Shown here: positions 25,841 through 33,678 of the stretch, piece by piece | Numbering within the stretch: position 1 is the first letter of the stretch | How the letters are laid out: each line of letters opens with the position of its first letter | Assembly (NCBI RefSeq): GCF_012396235.1 | Contig: NZ_JAAXPA010000023.1 | Coordinates: 62,001 to 126,000 of the forward strand | Direction of reading: 5' to 3' | Length of the DNA stretch: 64,000 nt | Source of the DNA: Rhodococcus opacus | GTDB lineage: Bacteria > Actinomycetota > Actinomycetes > Mycobacteriales > Mycobacteriaceae | Translations under genes and position numbers: made by a program | The notes under the pieces: generated by a model | The model's database searches: none | Told to the model about the DNA's origin: nothing | What the model saw: only the letters and a program-made list of their open reading frames with translations

Positions 25841-26509
25841 CTACAGCGAGAAAACAGGCCCGAACTGCCCGGGAGGGCCAACACTGCGTGCATTCCGGAT
25901 TCTGCGTAGGTCCTTGTGTCGGTAGCGGGGCATGATGCCAGGTAGCAGCAACATCCACATGTCGTCGACGCGTTCTTCGAGGTCGGCCCCTCCGGTGCGG
26001 ATCAGCGACAGGGTTTGGACACCAGTGAACGCGCCGATCACGAATCGCGCGAAGGTCGCCGGATCTGTCTCATGGCTGATGTCGCCCTGGTCGATGGCGC
26101 GCCGTGCGAGGTATTCACAGGTGTTGATCCAGTCGATGTAGGGGTCGGCGGGCCCATAGCCTTTGTCACTGAGCTCGACGGTGATGCGGATCCCGGCTCT
26201 TACGATTGGCTCGTGAACGATCTGCCTGGCCATTTCGTGGCACAGCATCACGATCTGCTCTACCGCCGGCGCATGCTCTCCTCTGATTGCCTCGACCGCA
26301 GCGATGGAGATCGCGTGTTGCTCGGCGATGATGGCGCGCGCAAGCTCTTCCTTGGAGCCGAAGTGAAAGTACAACGCACCCTTGGAAAGCCCAATGCTCT
26401 CGACGATCGCCTCCAGGCTGGTCCCGACGTAGCCGTTCTGCTCGAATGCCTCGGCCGCTCCCGCGATGAGCTGGCCTTTCGTCGCTAAACCCCTAGCCTG
26501 CCGACTCAC
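25841..26509 (-). CDS. TetR-family regulator, gamma-butyrolactone-receptor type
   Basis: A 222-residue TetR protein. The N-terminal HTH is clear: LIAGAAEAFEQNGYVGTSLE then SIGLSKGALYFHFGSKEELA. The ligand domain (MARQIVHEPIVRAGIRITVE, PYIDWINTCEYLARRAI) resembles the ArpA/ScbR/CprB group that binds gamma-butyrolactones or similar small signals. GTG 26509 is chosen because GGCGGAGG is well placed before it. It is divergent from the dehydrogenase gene at 26,947, and the 437-bp gap holds palindromes that could be operators, so it probably represses itself and perhaps the dehydrogenase. Confidence 0.85.
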   Translation of the reverse strand: MSRQARGLATKGQLIAGAAEAFEQNGYVGTSLEAIVESIGLSKGALYFHFGSKEELARAIIAEQHAISIAAVEAIRGEHAPAVEQIVMLCHEMARQIVHEPIVRAGIRITVELSDKGYGPADPYIDWINTCEYLARRAIDQGDISHETDPATFARFVIGAFTGVQTLSLIRTGGADLEERVDDMWMLLLPGIMPRYRHKDLRRIRNARSVGPPGQFGPVFSL

Positions 26510-26571
26510 TTGCACCTCCGCCCACAACGCGACAAAAACCAACCTGCGGAACGGTACCAGCGCGGTTTGCA

Positions 26572-26583
26572 GGAACATGTTCC
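26572..26583. promoter_or_regulatory. Palindromic operator candidate GGAACATGTTCC
   Basis: A perfect 12-bp palindrome about 65 bp before the TetR gene start. Two further half-sites flank it (GGAACGG at about 26,548 and TGTTCCGG at about 26,590). TetR regulators usually bind such sites next to their own gene. The rest of the 26,510-26,946 gap shows no gene. Confidence 0.45.
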
Positions 26584-26946
26584 GGATTCTGTTCCGGTGG
26601 GGTCAATCCCAGCAACCTTATGGGCACGGATACCGAAGGCAATCCTCGCGTCTACTGGGACACCACGGAGTAAGCGCGACCCCGACCAGGACCCCCCGGG
26701 CCGCGGCCCCTTTCCTGCGTATTCGGTTCCCACCCCCACCGGGCCGCAGCGAGTTCGCAATAGTCTCGCTGCAGTACGCAGGCATTGCGTTGGTATTTGA
26801 CGGCCTTGTGCTTGTTGCGGGTTCGAGGGCGGGCCGTCCTCGTGATGCTCGTCTTGCCAGGAGACCCCTCTTCCACACCCGGACGGACCTACCACCTTGG
26901 ATAGGGTGGAGACAGGGACGCCGACCGGTGAGGTGAAAGGGAATGG

Positions 26947-27765
26947 ATGGGCTACTTCGAGGGTCGTGTCGTCGCAATAACAGGGTCCGGGGCAGGAATT
27001 GGACGCGAGCTAGCTCTACAGCTCGTTCAGTCTGGCGCACATCTGGCGCTGTCAGACTCGTCGGAGTCTCAACTGTCCGCTACCGCTGACCTGTGCGAAG
27101 GCGGACCCGGAGAAATCTATACGTCGGTTGTCGATGTGACGGACCGAGCTGCGGTGCTCGCCCATTCAGAAGATGTCGCTTCTCGATTCGGCCGAGTTGA
27201 TGCTCTGATCAACAACGCCGGCGTACTTTTCGCCGGGGACGTACTCGCCACGACCTTCGAGGACTACGAGCGAGTGGTCGACGTTGACTTCTGGGGAGTC
27301 GTCAACGGAACAAAGGCGTTCCTTCCACACGTGATGCGCTCGGATCGAGGCCACATCGTCAACATCTCGTCGGCCTTTGGGTTGATGGCTGCTCCGTCGT
27401 ATTCCGCCTACAACGCGGCCAAGTTCGCTGTACGGGGTTTCACTGAGTCGCTCCGCCAGGAGATGGTTCTCGGGGGACATCGCGTAAAGGTGACCTGCGT
27501 TCACCCGGGTGGAATTCGGACCACCATCGCGCGCACTGCTAGGCACGCGGCAGGAGTAGACGGGACCGAACTCGCAGATTCATTCGAGCGGCGTATCGCG
27601 AGAACAGATCCGAATGCCGCCGCTCGGACGATCCTCCGTGGCGTTCAACGCGGGTCTGCGCGCGTCTTGATCGGCGCAGACGCCAGAGCGGTCGACATGG
27701 TTACGCGAACGCTCGGAGCGCGCTATCTGTCCATCCTGCCCGCCCTGAAGAAGCTTGGTGCGTAG
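26947..27765 (+). CDS. Short-chain dehydrogenase/reductase
   Basis: A 272-residue classical SDR. The cofactor motif TGSGAGIG is at 12-19, NNAG at 89-92, the catalytic Ser near 141, Tyr155 and Lys159 (YSAYNAAKF). An acidic residue after the second strand (LALSDSS) suggests NAD(H) rather than NADP(H). Substrate cannot be told. GTGAAAGGG lies before the ATG. It is divergent from the TetR gene and may be its target; if the regulator senses a butyrolactone, a reductase for signal synthesis or breakdown would be plausible but is not shown. Confidence 0.85.
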   Translation: MGYFEGRVVAITGSGAGIGRELALQLVQSGAHLALSDSSESQLSATADLCEGGPGEIYTSVVDVTDRAAVLAHSEDVASRFGRVDALINNAGVLFAGDVLATTFEDYERVVDVDFWGVVNGTKAFLPHVMRSDRGHIVNISSAFGLMAAPSYSAYNAAKFAVRGFTESLRQEMVLGGHRVKVTCVHPGGIRTTIARTARHAAGVDGTELADSFERRIARTDPNAAARTILRGVQRGSARVLIGADARAVDMVTRTLGARYLSILPALKKLGA

Positions 27766-27841
27766 CTGGACATTCGACCTGAACGGCGTTCAATCCGGAC
27801 AGGCTAGGATCTCCTCGTTCATTCGGTCGGGGAGGTTTTGG

Positions 27842-28867
27842 ATGGCGACAAAGTGGTTGCTGGTAAGTACGTTCGGGGGCGCGGTGCCTTCGATTGTGGG
27901 ACAGGGCCGCACGCCCAAGCCCTTCGTGCCGTTGGAGCAAGTGATCAAGAGCAGGCGGTCATTTGCAGAGGCGACTTCGGCGATCACCGAGGTCATGGCG
28001 CACGCGACAAAGATTGACAGGCTTTCCAGTGACGGCCGTCGCCGGGTTATCGCGGACCCCTTGTGCACATTCGAGGGCAGACTTCACGCGATCTATCTGT
28101 GGTCCGGATTGGCTGAGGAGCAGGTTGCACATCGTGATCCGGCTGGAGCCTGGTACTTCAATCTCACCGACCTCAAAGTTAGTGGTAGCGAGGATCTTTT
28201 CGACCTGTATGGGGTAGCACCCGAGAATCGTCGATCTGAAGCTGCAATGGCCGGGGCGTTCGATCGGTTGGATACCGGCGTCGACGAGGGGCAAGCGCTA
28301 GCCAAGATCGTTCAGTCGACCCCGGGGATGGAACACCAGGCGGTGTGGACAGTCAAACGCGACGACGGCGAGCGCCGTGCTGCGCATTTCTCGTGCCGCG
28401 CTGTTGAGGAACGGCCAGATCCGAACAGCGATCGGAAGGTGGTGATTCTGAGGGGTGTTACACATGACATTGGTCCGGCGGACGATGTGCCGACTGCGCC
28501 GCCGCCGGTCATTCTGGAACATCGCGTCTTGGACGCCAAGTTGAAGCCTGGTGAGTATCTGGCCTACGTGGATATCAAGAAGCTGAGCCTGATCAAATGG
28601 CGAGGCAACCCTATGCCCGGAATTGCTTGGGAAGGTGGGGTAGGGGAGCCGACGCCTGCGATGCACCCGGATGACGTCGCGGTTGCGCGGCGTTTATCTG
28701 CAGAACTTGCGCGTGGTAGCACCTCTGGTGTTGTTCGTTTTCGCGGGCTGGATGGTGAGTGGAAGCCATTGCACCTTGAGGTCTCGTTGATGGTCTTTGA
28801 CCAGCACACGACTGGTGGACTTGTCACTGTGTCAGCGCGCCGTAGCCGGGACACCGGTGGCTGCTAG
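27842..28867 (+). CDS. PAS-like (DUF5593-type) hypothetical protein
   Basis: A 341-residue soluble protein starting at ATG 27842, with GGAGG about 8 bases upstream. The start WLLVSTFGGAVPSIVGQGRT then PKPFVPLEQVIKSRR resembles DUF5593 proteins of mycobacteria and rhodococci. Two PAS-like segments can be suspected (about 75-205 and 230-335; for example AWYFNLTDLKVSGSEDLFDL and GVVRFRGLDGEWKPLHLEVS). Such proteins are thought to sense small molecules; no output domain is present. It follows the SDR gene by 77 bp in the same direction. Confidence 0.55.
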   Translation: MATKWLLVSTFGGAVPSIVGQGRTPKPFVPLEQVIKSRRSFAEATSAITEVMAHATKIDRLSSDGRRRVIADPLCTFEGRLHAIYLWSGLAEEQVAHRDPAGAWYFNLTDLKVSGSEDLFDLYGVAPENRRSEAAMAGAFDRLDTGVDEGQALAKIVQSTPGMEHQAVWTVKRDDGERRAAHFSCRAVEERPDPNSDRKVVILRGVTHDIGPADDVPTAPPPVILEHRVLDAKLKPGEYLAYVDIKKLSLIKWRGNPMPGIAWEGGVGEPTPAMHPDDVAVARRLSAELARGSTSGVVRFRGLDGEWKPLHLEVSLMVFDQHTTGGLVTVSARRSRDTGGC

Positions 28868-28998
28868 CTCGCGATCACAGGCGCGCCGGTACGGCGCCAG
28901 TTCTCGATGTACCTGACGGCCAAGCCGCGCCGCGGCTGGATGCTGACACGCTTGGGGAAGCCCATCGAGTCTCTTTGTTCGCGTGGAATCGGAAAAGT

Positions 28999-29583
28999 TT
29001 ATCGCCAGCCATTATTGCGGATACGAGTGTTGGTACGCGCTGGGCCTTGGATGGTGACACCTCGTTGCGCTGTGACGTGGGCATTGTCGTGGAGGAGGAT
29101 TCGGCTGTTGTCGGTGGCGTGGACGGTGGTGTGTCCGTCGGCGTGGATGGTGGCCTGGTCGTAGGCGTAGATCGTGGGTTCGTCGGTGGCGCGGACCTTG
29201 GCTCGGTCGACTGCGTAGACGGTGGTCTTGTTGCGGGCTTCGACCTGGGTGTCGTCGAACGCTTCGATGATGGCGGTGGTGTACGCGTAGCAGCGAGAGT
29301 GTCCCTCGAGCTGCACCTGGGCCGCGTCGGTGACGACGATGGCCGGCGACCGTGTCTGTTGTTGCGGTGTGCTGGTGGTGATGCGGACGCATGAGGTGCC
29401 GGTGATACGCAGGGTGCCGGTGCCAATGAGGTTGTGGAGTTCGAGGATCTGATCGGGCGGGGAGTCGACAATGACGGTCTTCGCGCCCTGAGCGAACCGG
29501 GCTACGACGTCGGTAGCGGTCCGGCACGGAGTCCGGGGTGTGCGGCACTGTGGGTTACGTGTCGAGGTGGTTGGGCGCCTCAT
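28999..29583 (-). CDS. Octapeptide-repeat beta-solenoid protein
   Basis: A 194-residue protein. From about residue 95 to the end it is built of at least eleven 8-residue units, such as DDTQVEAR, NKTTVYAV, DRAKVRAT, DEPTIYAY, DQATIHAD, GHTTVHAT and DNSRILLH, of the form D-x-T-x-V-x-A-x. This regularity implies a stacked beta-solenoid. The N-terminal part contains an Ile/Leu-rich stretch (QILELHNLIGTGTLRITG) that probably caps it. The ATG at 29583 overlaps the stop of the 42-aa ORF (ATGA), which in turn overlaps the replication gene, so it belongs to the replication operon. Function is unknown. Confidence 0.65.
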   Translation of the reverse strand: MRRPTTSTRNPQCRTPRTPCRTATDVVARFAQGAKTVIVDSPPDQILELHNLIGTGTLRITGTSCVRITTSTPQQQTRSPAIVVTDAAQVQLEGHSRCYAYTTAIIEAFDDTQVEARNKTTVYAVDRAKVRATDEPTIYAYDQATIHADGHTTVHATDNSRILLHDNAHVTAQRGVTIQGPARTNTRIRNNGWR

Positions 29584-29708
29584 GCTCGATAACCTAGTCG
29601 GGATCCGCCGCCGGGGAGTGGGTGCCGCGCTGGCGGCGACGAGTCCTGCCTGGGCCTGTGTATGCCCAGTCGCTGCATTGTTCGTCGATCCACTTGGTCT
29701 TTTGTCAT
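29580..29708 (-). CDS. 42-aa ORF coupled to the replication gene
   Basis: A 42-residue basic ORF (MTKDQVDRRTMQRLGIHRPR at the start). Its ATG overlaps the TGA of the replication gene (ATGA at 29705-29708) and its own TGA overlaps the ATG of the octapeptide-repeat gene (29580-29583). Such double overlap is hard to explain unless ribosomes read through it, so I take it as a real small gene or a coupling peptide. The QVDRRTMQRLGI part could be a tiny HTH; the C-terminal half is proline/glycine-rich. Confidence 0.5.
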   Translation of the reverse strand: MTKDQVDRRTMQRLGIHRPRQDSSPPARHPLPGGGSRLGYRA

Positions 29709-31666
29709 GCGGCCGACCGCCCGGCTGAATTGATCTGAGACACCACGGCTCGGGCGGTGGAGTAGTCAGCCCTCCCGTTCGATCTGGTGGGGAACCTGCC
29801 GTAGCGGACTCGGGCCGGGGCCGAAATTGGTAGCGCAAGCATTCCGGTCGAGGTAGTCCGCCGTGTCCCGCGCTTCTTACCCCGCGTGCTTCGCCACTGT
29901 TGCTCTTCGTTCCACCAGGTAAACAGCTCGCGGTCTACCAGATGGCGTGCGGCTCGGCGGGCGCTGATTCCGGCAACTCCCCGGGTCTGTGCGACGGTCT
30001 CAAGCGTCCGGAGCAGCTGCTCGCCCGTGGCCTTCGAGCTGAGCAGTCCTGTCGAGTGCAAGCGGGTCAGTGCTCGTTCGATGTACTCGGTGCCGTAACC
30101 AGTCTTCTCCGACAAACCGGTCAGGCTGGCGACCCCAGACCGGTAGAACCAGTGAACGCGGGCGGTTGCAGCACCAAGGCCACCGGATCTCGAGGGACTC
30201 CATAGATCGTGGGCGTGATGGGTGAGGAGCGTGAGCCCGGGCCCAGAAGCGGGGGCGGGTTCCCCTTGTGTTGCATGAGAAGTAGTCTCTACGCCCACAT
30301 CCCGCGGCTGGTTGAGGGTCCACCGTGCAGCTCGCGTCCCGGCGCTTGGAGTGGTTAGCGTGACCCAGCCTTCCCGTGCCAGCACACGAAGCCTGCGTGA
30401 GACCGTGGAGGCGTCGAGCGCGCAGGCCTGTCCCAGGCGGCGGCAGTCGATGTCGAGGACCCTAGTCCGGGCGGTGCGCGCTAGCGCAGTCAGTGCGTGC
30501 AGGATCCGCTCGTCACTTGCTCCTCCTCGCCGGCCCCAGTGCGCTGTTGTCGCTGCGAGGGCATGTTCAATGGCGTCGAGGTCGTCGTCGATCGGTTCAC
30601 GGGGTGCCTGGCCGGGGTCAGCGGTGAAGGTCGCTGCTCCGGCGAGGGCGCGGGACCATTGGCGTTCTGTGTCGTCGCGGCCGCGGTCCGCGTCCTCACG
30701 AAGTCGAATCAGACCTGGGGCGGTGGCAACGGCTGCGCGGGCGTCGTCGAGTGTGTGTCCGGCTCGCGCCATGGAAAGAAGGATGGTGTACGCGAGGGCA
30801 CTGCGGTCCGCCCCTTTCGACGGCACCGTCGCGAGCAAAGCCGCAGTTCGGTGGGGTAGCGGCCGCCGGGGCCGGTCGAGTCTCGGACCCGCCGCATCCT
30901 CAATGATCCGCGGCCGTCGATGTTCTTCGGGCGGTGTAGCGGGCTCGACATGGGGATGCCGCGCGAGGAGCCAATTGACGACTTCCGGCGTCGTCCCGCG
31001 GCTGACGCGCTCGAGAGCCTGCTGCAACTCGGCACCGGCCAGGTGGGGGACGGCCCGTCCACCGTCGCGATGTGGTGCGCCTGGAGGCCGCACAACTCCC
31101 ATACGGGGTTTGCTCAGGGGCGATGTGTCGAAGGTGGCGTAGTGCTGGTCGAGCACGCGGTTGAGTTCACCGACCGCGGCCGGGTCGGCGCCGTTCTCAC
31201 CAAGTCGGAGCCAGATGTGTTGGCCGCCCCACGGCCCAGAGTGCGCACGCAGGTAATGGACACCCAGGTCGTCGAGGTGTGCGGCGAGACGGTCCGAATC
31301 AGCACGCGCCTGATCGGCGCCAAAACGGGAGGTGTCGAAGTCGAGCACGAGAAGCCGAAAGCGGTGATCTGAGCTGGCGAGATAGATCGCCCAGGGAATT
31401 TCCGGCTGCTGCGGGGGCATGGAGATAGAGGCGTCGTAGTTGTGTTTTCGGTCCGGGTCGACGCGGACGCGCCGCCGCGGCGACCACATGCGGGTGCATG
31501 TGTTGTAGAGCAGTTGTGTGCTGTCTGGGTCACCACTTGGCGGGGTGACACGCGCATGGGTTTCTAGACCTGAATCAGGGCGTGTTATACCCTGGGCTCT
31601 GTCCAGCAAGACAGTCCCTCCGGGGATGAGCAGTACAGAGAATCGAGCGGCTAACTCGTTTCTCAA
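29705..31666 (-). CDS. Plasmid replication protein with primase-like and HTH domains
   Basis: A 653-residue protein. Residues about 90-215 look like an archaeo-eukaryotic-type primase/polymerase core: LLVLDFDTSRFG provides the D-x-D metal motif and RAHSGPWGGQHIWLRL the following strand with His. A central helical part follows (AYTILLSMARAGHTLDDARA). Around 400-455 a winged HTH is visible (LGQACALDASTVSRRLRVLA then REGWVTLT), and a second one near 520-560 (LSEKTGYGTEYIERALTRLH). Primase plus winged helix is typical of initiators in nocardioform plasmids. The start is uncertain: TTG 31666 gives the full frame, ATG 31489 a version that still contains the D-x-D motif. An antisense RNA may cover its leader. 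Confidence 0.75.
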   Translation of the reverse strand: MRNELAARFSVLLIPGGTVLLDRAQGITRPDSGLETHARVTPPSGDPDSTQLLYNTCTRMWSPRRRVRVDPDRKHNYDASISMPPQQPEIPWAIYLASSDHRFRLLVLDFDTSRFGADQARADSDRLAAHLDDLGVHYLRAHSGPWGGQHIWLRLGENGADPAAVGELNRVLDQHYATFDTSPLSKPRMGVVRPPGAPHRDGGRAVPHLAGAELQQALERVSRGTTPEVVNWLLARHPHVEPATPPEEHRRPRIIEDAAGPRLDRPRRPLPHRTAALLATVPSKGADRSALAYTILLSMARAGHTLDDARAAVATAPGLIRLREDADRGRDDTERQWSRALAGAATFTADPGQAPREPIDDDLDAIEHALAATTAHWGRRGGASDERILHALTALARTARTRVLDIDCRRLGQACALDASTVSRRLRVLAREGWVTLTTPSAGTRAARWTLNQPRDVGVETTSHATQGEPAPASGPGLTLLTHHAHDLWSPSRSGGLGAATARVHWFYRSGVASLTGLSEKTGYGTEYIERALTRLHSTGLLSSKATGEQLLRTLETVAQTRGVAGISARRAARHLVDRELFTWWNEEQQWRSTRGKKRGTRRTTSTGMLALPISAPARVRYGRFPTRSNGRADYSTARAVVSQINSAGRSAA

Positions 31667-31716
31667 CCAACTTCAAAGACCCAATGCCCTCGGCCCTGCC
31701 CGGTCGGGGGTTTTTT
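31585..31716 (+). ncRNA. Possible antisense RNA to the replication gene leader
   Basis: On the + strand, opposite the start of the replication gene, a -10-like TTATAC (31585-31590) is followed about 100 bases later by a good intrinsic terminator (31687-31716). The RNA would be about 120 nt, start near 31597 and contain a small hairpin (CTGTC/GACAG around 31,600-31,615). Convergent small RNAs in this place control copy number in many plasmids. The promoter is weak on sequence alone; the terminator is the firm part. Confidence 0.4.
31687..31716 (+). terminator. Rho-independent terminator on the + strand
   Basis: Stem 31687-31695 pairs with 31702-31710 (9 pairs, two of them G-U), 6-base loop, then six T (31711-31716). 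It points along the + strand although both flanking genes are on the - strand, so it must end a transcript antisense to the replication gene region. Confidence 0.7.
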
Positions 31717-31782
31717 GGTTAGTTGGCGTGATGCACTACGTGATGTGTGTTCGTTTGTGCAGCGTCAAGGCCGCCATCGCGT

Positions 31783-31980
31783 TCACGCGGAAAGTTTCAG
31801 CACCTCCTGGTTGGTCTCCTGAACGAGTTGGGTATGGCCGGTAGCGGCTGCGAGAAGATCTGCCAGGAATTGGCTCATGTTCACACCCGCGGCCATCCGC
31901 CTACGTTCGAGTTCCTCGAACACCACGTCAGGGACTCTGCTGGTTACGCGAGTTCGGTCTCCCTTGTATGGGTTTCCCAT
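31783..31980 (-). CDS. Small ribbon-helix-helix regulator
   Basis: A 65-residue protein with an RHH-like core: RTRVTSRVPDVVFEELERRR, then VNMSQFLADLLAAATG. ATG 31980 has AAGGAGAAGGGG directly upstream. It lies 116 bp before the replication gene on the same strand, where small RHH repressors (CopG type) control replication. Its target is probably its own promoter and the replication gene promoter. Confidence 0.65.
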   Translation of the reverse strand: MGNPYKGDRTRVTSRVPDVVFEELERRRMAAGVNMSQFLADLLAAATGHTQLVQETNQEVLKLSA

Positions 31981-32111
31981 CCCCTTCTCCTTCCCTGACC
32001 CCGACCGTCCACCTTCGGACTCCAATCTGCAGCATCAAACCTGTCACAAGTTGGACCGATAACGATGAAGACACGCCGTCGAGCGCTCTCAGAGATGCCG
32101 AATCCGTGCTT

Positions 32112-32121
32112 TAGTTGCGTG
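32112..32121 (+). repeat. TAGTTGCGTG repeat, copy downstream of the XRE gene
   Basis: The 10-mer TAGTTGCGTG followed by A/T-rich sequence (ATTATTTATAGG) lies just before the stop of the XRE gene, in the 146-bp gap to the RHH gene. A second copy lies in front of the XRE gene at 32664-32673. It is a candidate binding site for the XRE protein. Confidence 0.45.
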
Positions 32122-32126
32122 ATTAT

Positions 32127-32621
32127 TTATAGGTTCTTCGCGCGTGTCTCGCGATGTTCATGACCGCGCTTCCATGCTTCTGCAATGATTCGCTTGTCGA
32201 CCCCGTAGAGCTCGGCGATCTTGGGCACAAGGTCATCGCGGACAGCCTTTACCCCGTTCTCGATCTCGGCCAATGTAGTGGCCCCGATTCCGAGCCGGGA
32301 GGCTGCATTTCGCTGATTCAGCGCTGCCCGCACTCGAAGGTCGCTCATTCTGAGCTTGCCCGCCGGGATCGGCACGAGCACAGAGATTGATGTGTCTAGG
32401 GCTTCGGCAAGAAGGCCGAGCATTTCCGGTGCCGGCCTTGACCGTCCGGTTTCCCAGGTCGAGACTGCCTGACGAGTTGTACCGATTCGGGCCGCGAGAT
32501 CGTCCGGCGTGAGCCGTGCTTTCACTCGCTGTTCGCGGAGCTTGTCACCCCGGAATCCTCTGACTCCGCTGCGAGGCACTTCATCAACTCCCGGGGTCCG
32601 ACCACTTCTGTATCCGACCAT
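32127..32621 (-). CDS. Double-HTH XRE-family regulator
   Basis: A 164-residue protein with two HTH_3/XRE domains in series. The first, at about 27-82, reads LREQRVKARLTPDDLAARIG then TTRQAVSTWETGRSRPAPEM. The second, at about 92-150, reads RVRAALNQRNAASRLGIGAT then TLAEIENGVKAVRDDLVPKI. ATG 32621 is preceded by GGGAAGGG. It is on the same strand as the RHH and replication genes and probably regulates this region; the TAGTTGCGTG repeats on both sides are its likely operators. Confidence 0.75.
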   Translation of the reverse strand: MVGYRSGRTPGVDEVPRSGVRGFRGDKLREQRVKARLTPDDLAARIGTTRQAVSTWETGRSRPAPEMLGLLAEALDTSISVLVPIPAGKLRMSDLRVRAALNQRNAASRLGIGATTLAEIENGVKAVRDDLVPKIAELYGVDKRIIAEAWKRGHEHRETRAKNL

Positions 32622-32663
32622 TGTTGCCCTTCCCGGGGTGCGGTCATGCGCTAGCGCGTTTTA

Positions 32664-32673
32664 TAGTTGCGTG
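32664..32673 (+). promoter_or_regulatory. TAGTTGCGTG repeat in the XRE promoter
   Basis: Second copy of the 10-mer found at 32112. Here it is about 45 bp upstream of the XRE start and is followed by TTATTGTTGCGC; on the - strand the TATAAA overlapping it could be a -10 box. Binding here would block the gene, giving autoregulation. Confidence 0.4.
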
Positions 32674-33168
32674 TTATTGTTGCGCTAATCCTAGCCGCTT
32701 CCAGCGGACTCCCTCAGCGGAAGGGGCGTGAATGAAAAGCGTGAATAGGTTGCACACAGAAGCTGCCGCGGTTTACGATCCATTCGCGCGCCCCACCGGG
32801 GAGTCCTGCGGCCTTGTACACGTCGGGTCCGCTTGTAGCGCAAAAGGTGCTGCACACCGTCTATTTGGTGTGCCCTTTGGAATCTCAGGGGCGATCGTGT
32901 CGGAAGCAACTAACACAAGGTGTGGCTCGCGTAGAGCCGCACCTTCGCGTGCTTCTGACGTCCACACTCTCCGCGTCACCACCGCGGCGACCAGCGGTTC
33001 GGCTCGTCGAGTTTCTGAAGTCGAATTGGCTCAGGCTCATTCGCTCCGGACAGAATTCCGAATTCCCAACACTTCCACTGTGCGGTTGAACTTCTGCCCA
33101 AGTCACCGCTCAGTGGTCTCACTTCGCAGCTCGTGGTTCGCACGCGGGCCAACTTGTGCTGCGCAGAA

Positions 33169-33215
33169 AACCCCAGGTGCGGTGATGATTGGCGTCCTCG
33201 CCCGCACCTGGGGTT
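33169..33215 (+). terminator. 14-bp inverted repeat (hairpin)
   Basis: Perfect 14-bp arms, 33169-33182 and 33202-33215, separated by 19 bases. No T-run follows. It lies upstream of the small gene at 33,306 and could be a leader hairpin, a weak terminator or a protein site. Confidence 0.5.
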
Positions 33216-33305
33216 CTACTCCCCGCAGCGTTTCAACGCGAAAACGTCCACGCCGCAGGATCTCGGATCCCCGCGGGCCATTTCTGTACCCAGTTGGAGG
33301 CTCCG

Positions 33306-33572
33306 ATGTCTTTGGGTGCCCAGATCCACCCGACCACTAATCGTACTGCTGCCCCGTTTTCGTTACAGGCAGATTCCAGCGAGTCCGTTCCTCACGTTCC
33401 GATCTCGGGGAATGAGGGCGGGCGGCCGCTCGGCGTCGTCGCATACTGCGCTGGTCGGGCGCCTGGTTACAGGTGCTACAGCATCGACCTTCCTGGGTTT
33501 TCGACCTGTCCCGCGGGCCACTCGCTGGTGCCGTACTCGTCACCCTGGGTCGGCATTCAACCCGTCGTCTAA
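33306..33572 (+). CDS. Small hypothetical protein at the head of the conjugation operon
   Basis: An 88-residue protein from ATG 33306 with GTTGGAGG ideally placed upstream. It has a Ser/Pro-rich first half (APFSLQADSSESVPHVPISG) and a cysteine-containing second half (VAYCAGRAPGYRCYSIDLPG, FSTCPAGHSLVPYSSPWVG). I do not recognise the family. It may be the first gene of the T4SS operon. Confidence 0.4.
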   Translation: MSLGAQIHPTTNRTAAPFSLQADSSESVPHVPISGNEGGRPLGVVAYCAGRAPGYRCYSIDLPGFSTCPAGHSLVPYSSPWVGIQPVV

Positions 33573-33618
33573 CTCGCTGACAGATTCCCAATTCGATTCT
33601 CCATTAAGGATTTTCGCG

Positions 33619-33678
33619 ATGTTTCTCGTCTTTCTGATCACCTTGCTCTTTGGTCTCGGCGGGGCCTTCCCTGGCTGA
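33619..33678 (+). CDS. 19-aa hydrophobic mini-ORF
   Basis: ATG 33619 with AAGGA 8 bases upstream encodes MFLVFLITLLFGLGGAFPG and stops at TGA 33676-33678. It would be a single membrane helix. It lies between the small gene at 33,306 and the first large T4SS gene, and may be a leader peptide or a tiny membrane protein. Confidence 0.35.
   Translation: MFLVFLITLLFGLGGAFPG

Larger units (their letters stand above)
32622..33305. other. 680-bp control region between divergent replication and conjugation genes
   Basis: The - strand side (32,640-32,700) is A/T-rich and holds the second TAGTTGCGTG copy (32664-32673), a TATAAA on the - strand and a short TAGCGC/GCGCTA inverted repeat, so it is probably the XRE promoter. 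On the + strand an ORF from ATG 32732 follows a ribosome site (GGAAGGGG), but its 202-codon translation is not protein-like and I do not call it. The 14-bp hairpin at 33169-33215 closes the region. Confidence 0.4.

Noticed and set aside
26760-26840. A tRNA-like GGTTCGA sequence
   Set aside because: The T-loop-like heptamer at about 26,818 is not accompanied by acceptor, D-stem or anticodon pairing on either strand.
32732-33340. A 202-codon ORF with a ribosome site
   Set aside because: The translation is low in hydrophobic residues, rich in Ser/Arg/Thr, and resembles none of the neighbouring genes; I regard the ribosome site as chance or as serving a shorter peptide.
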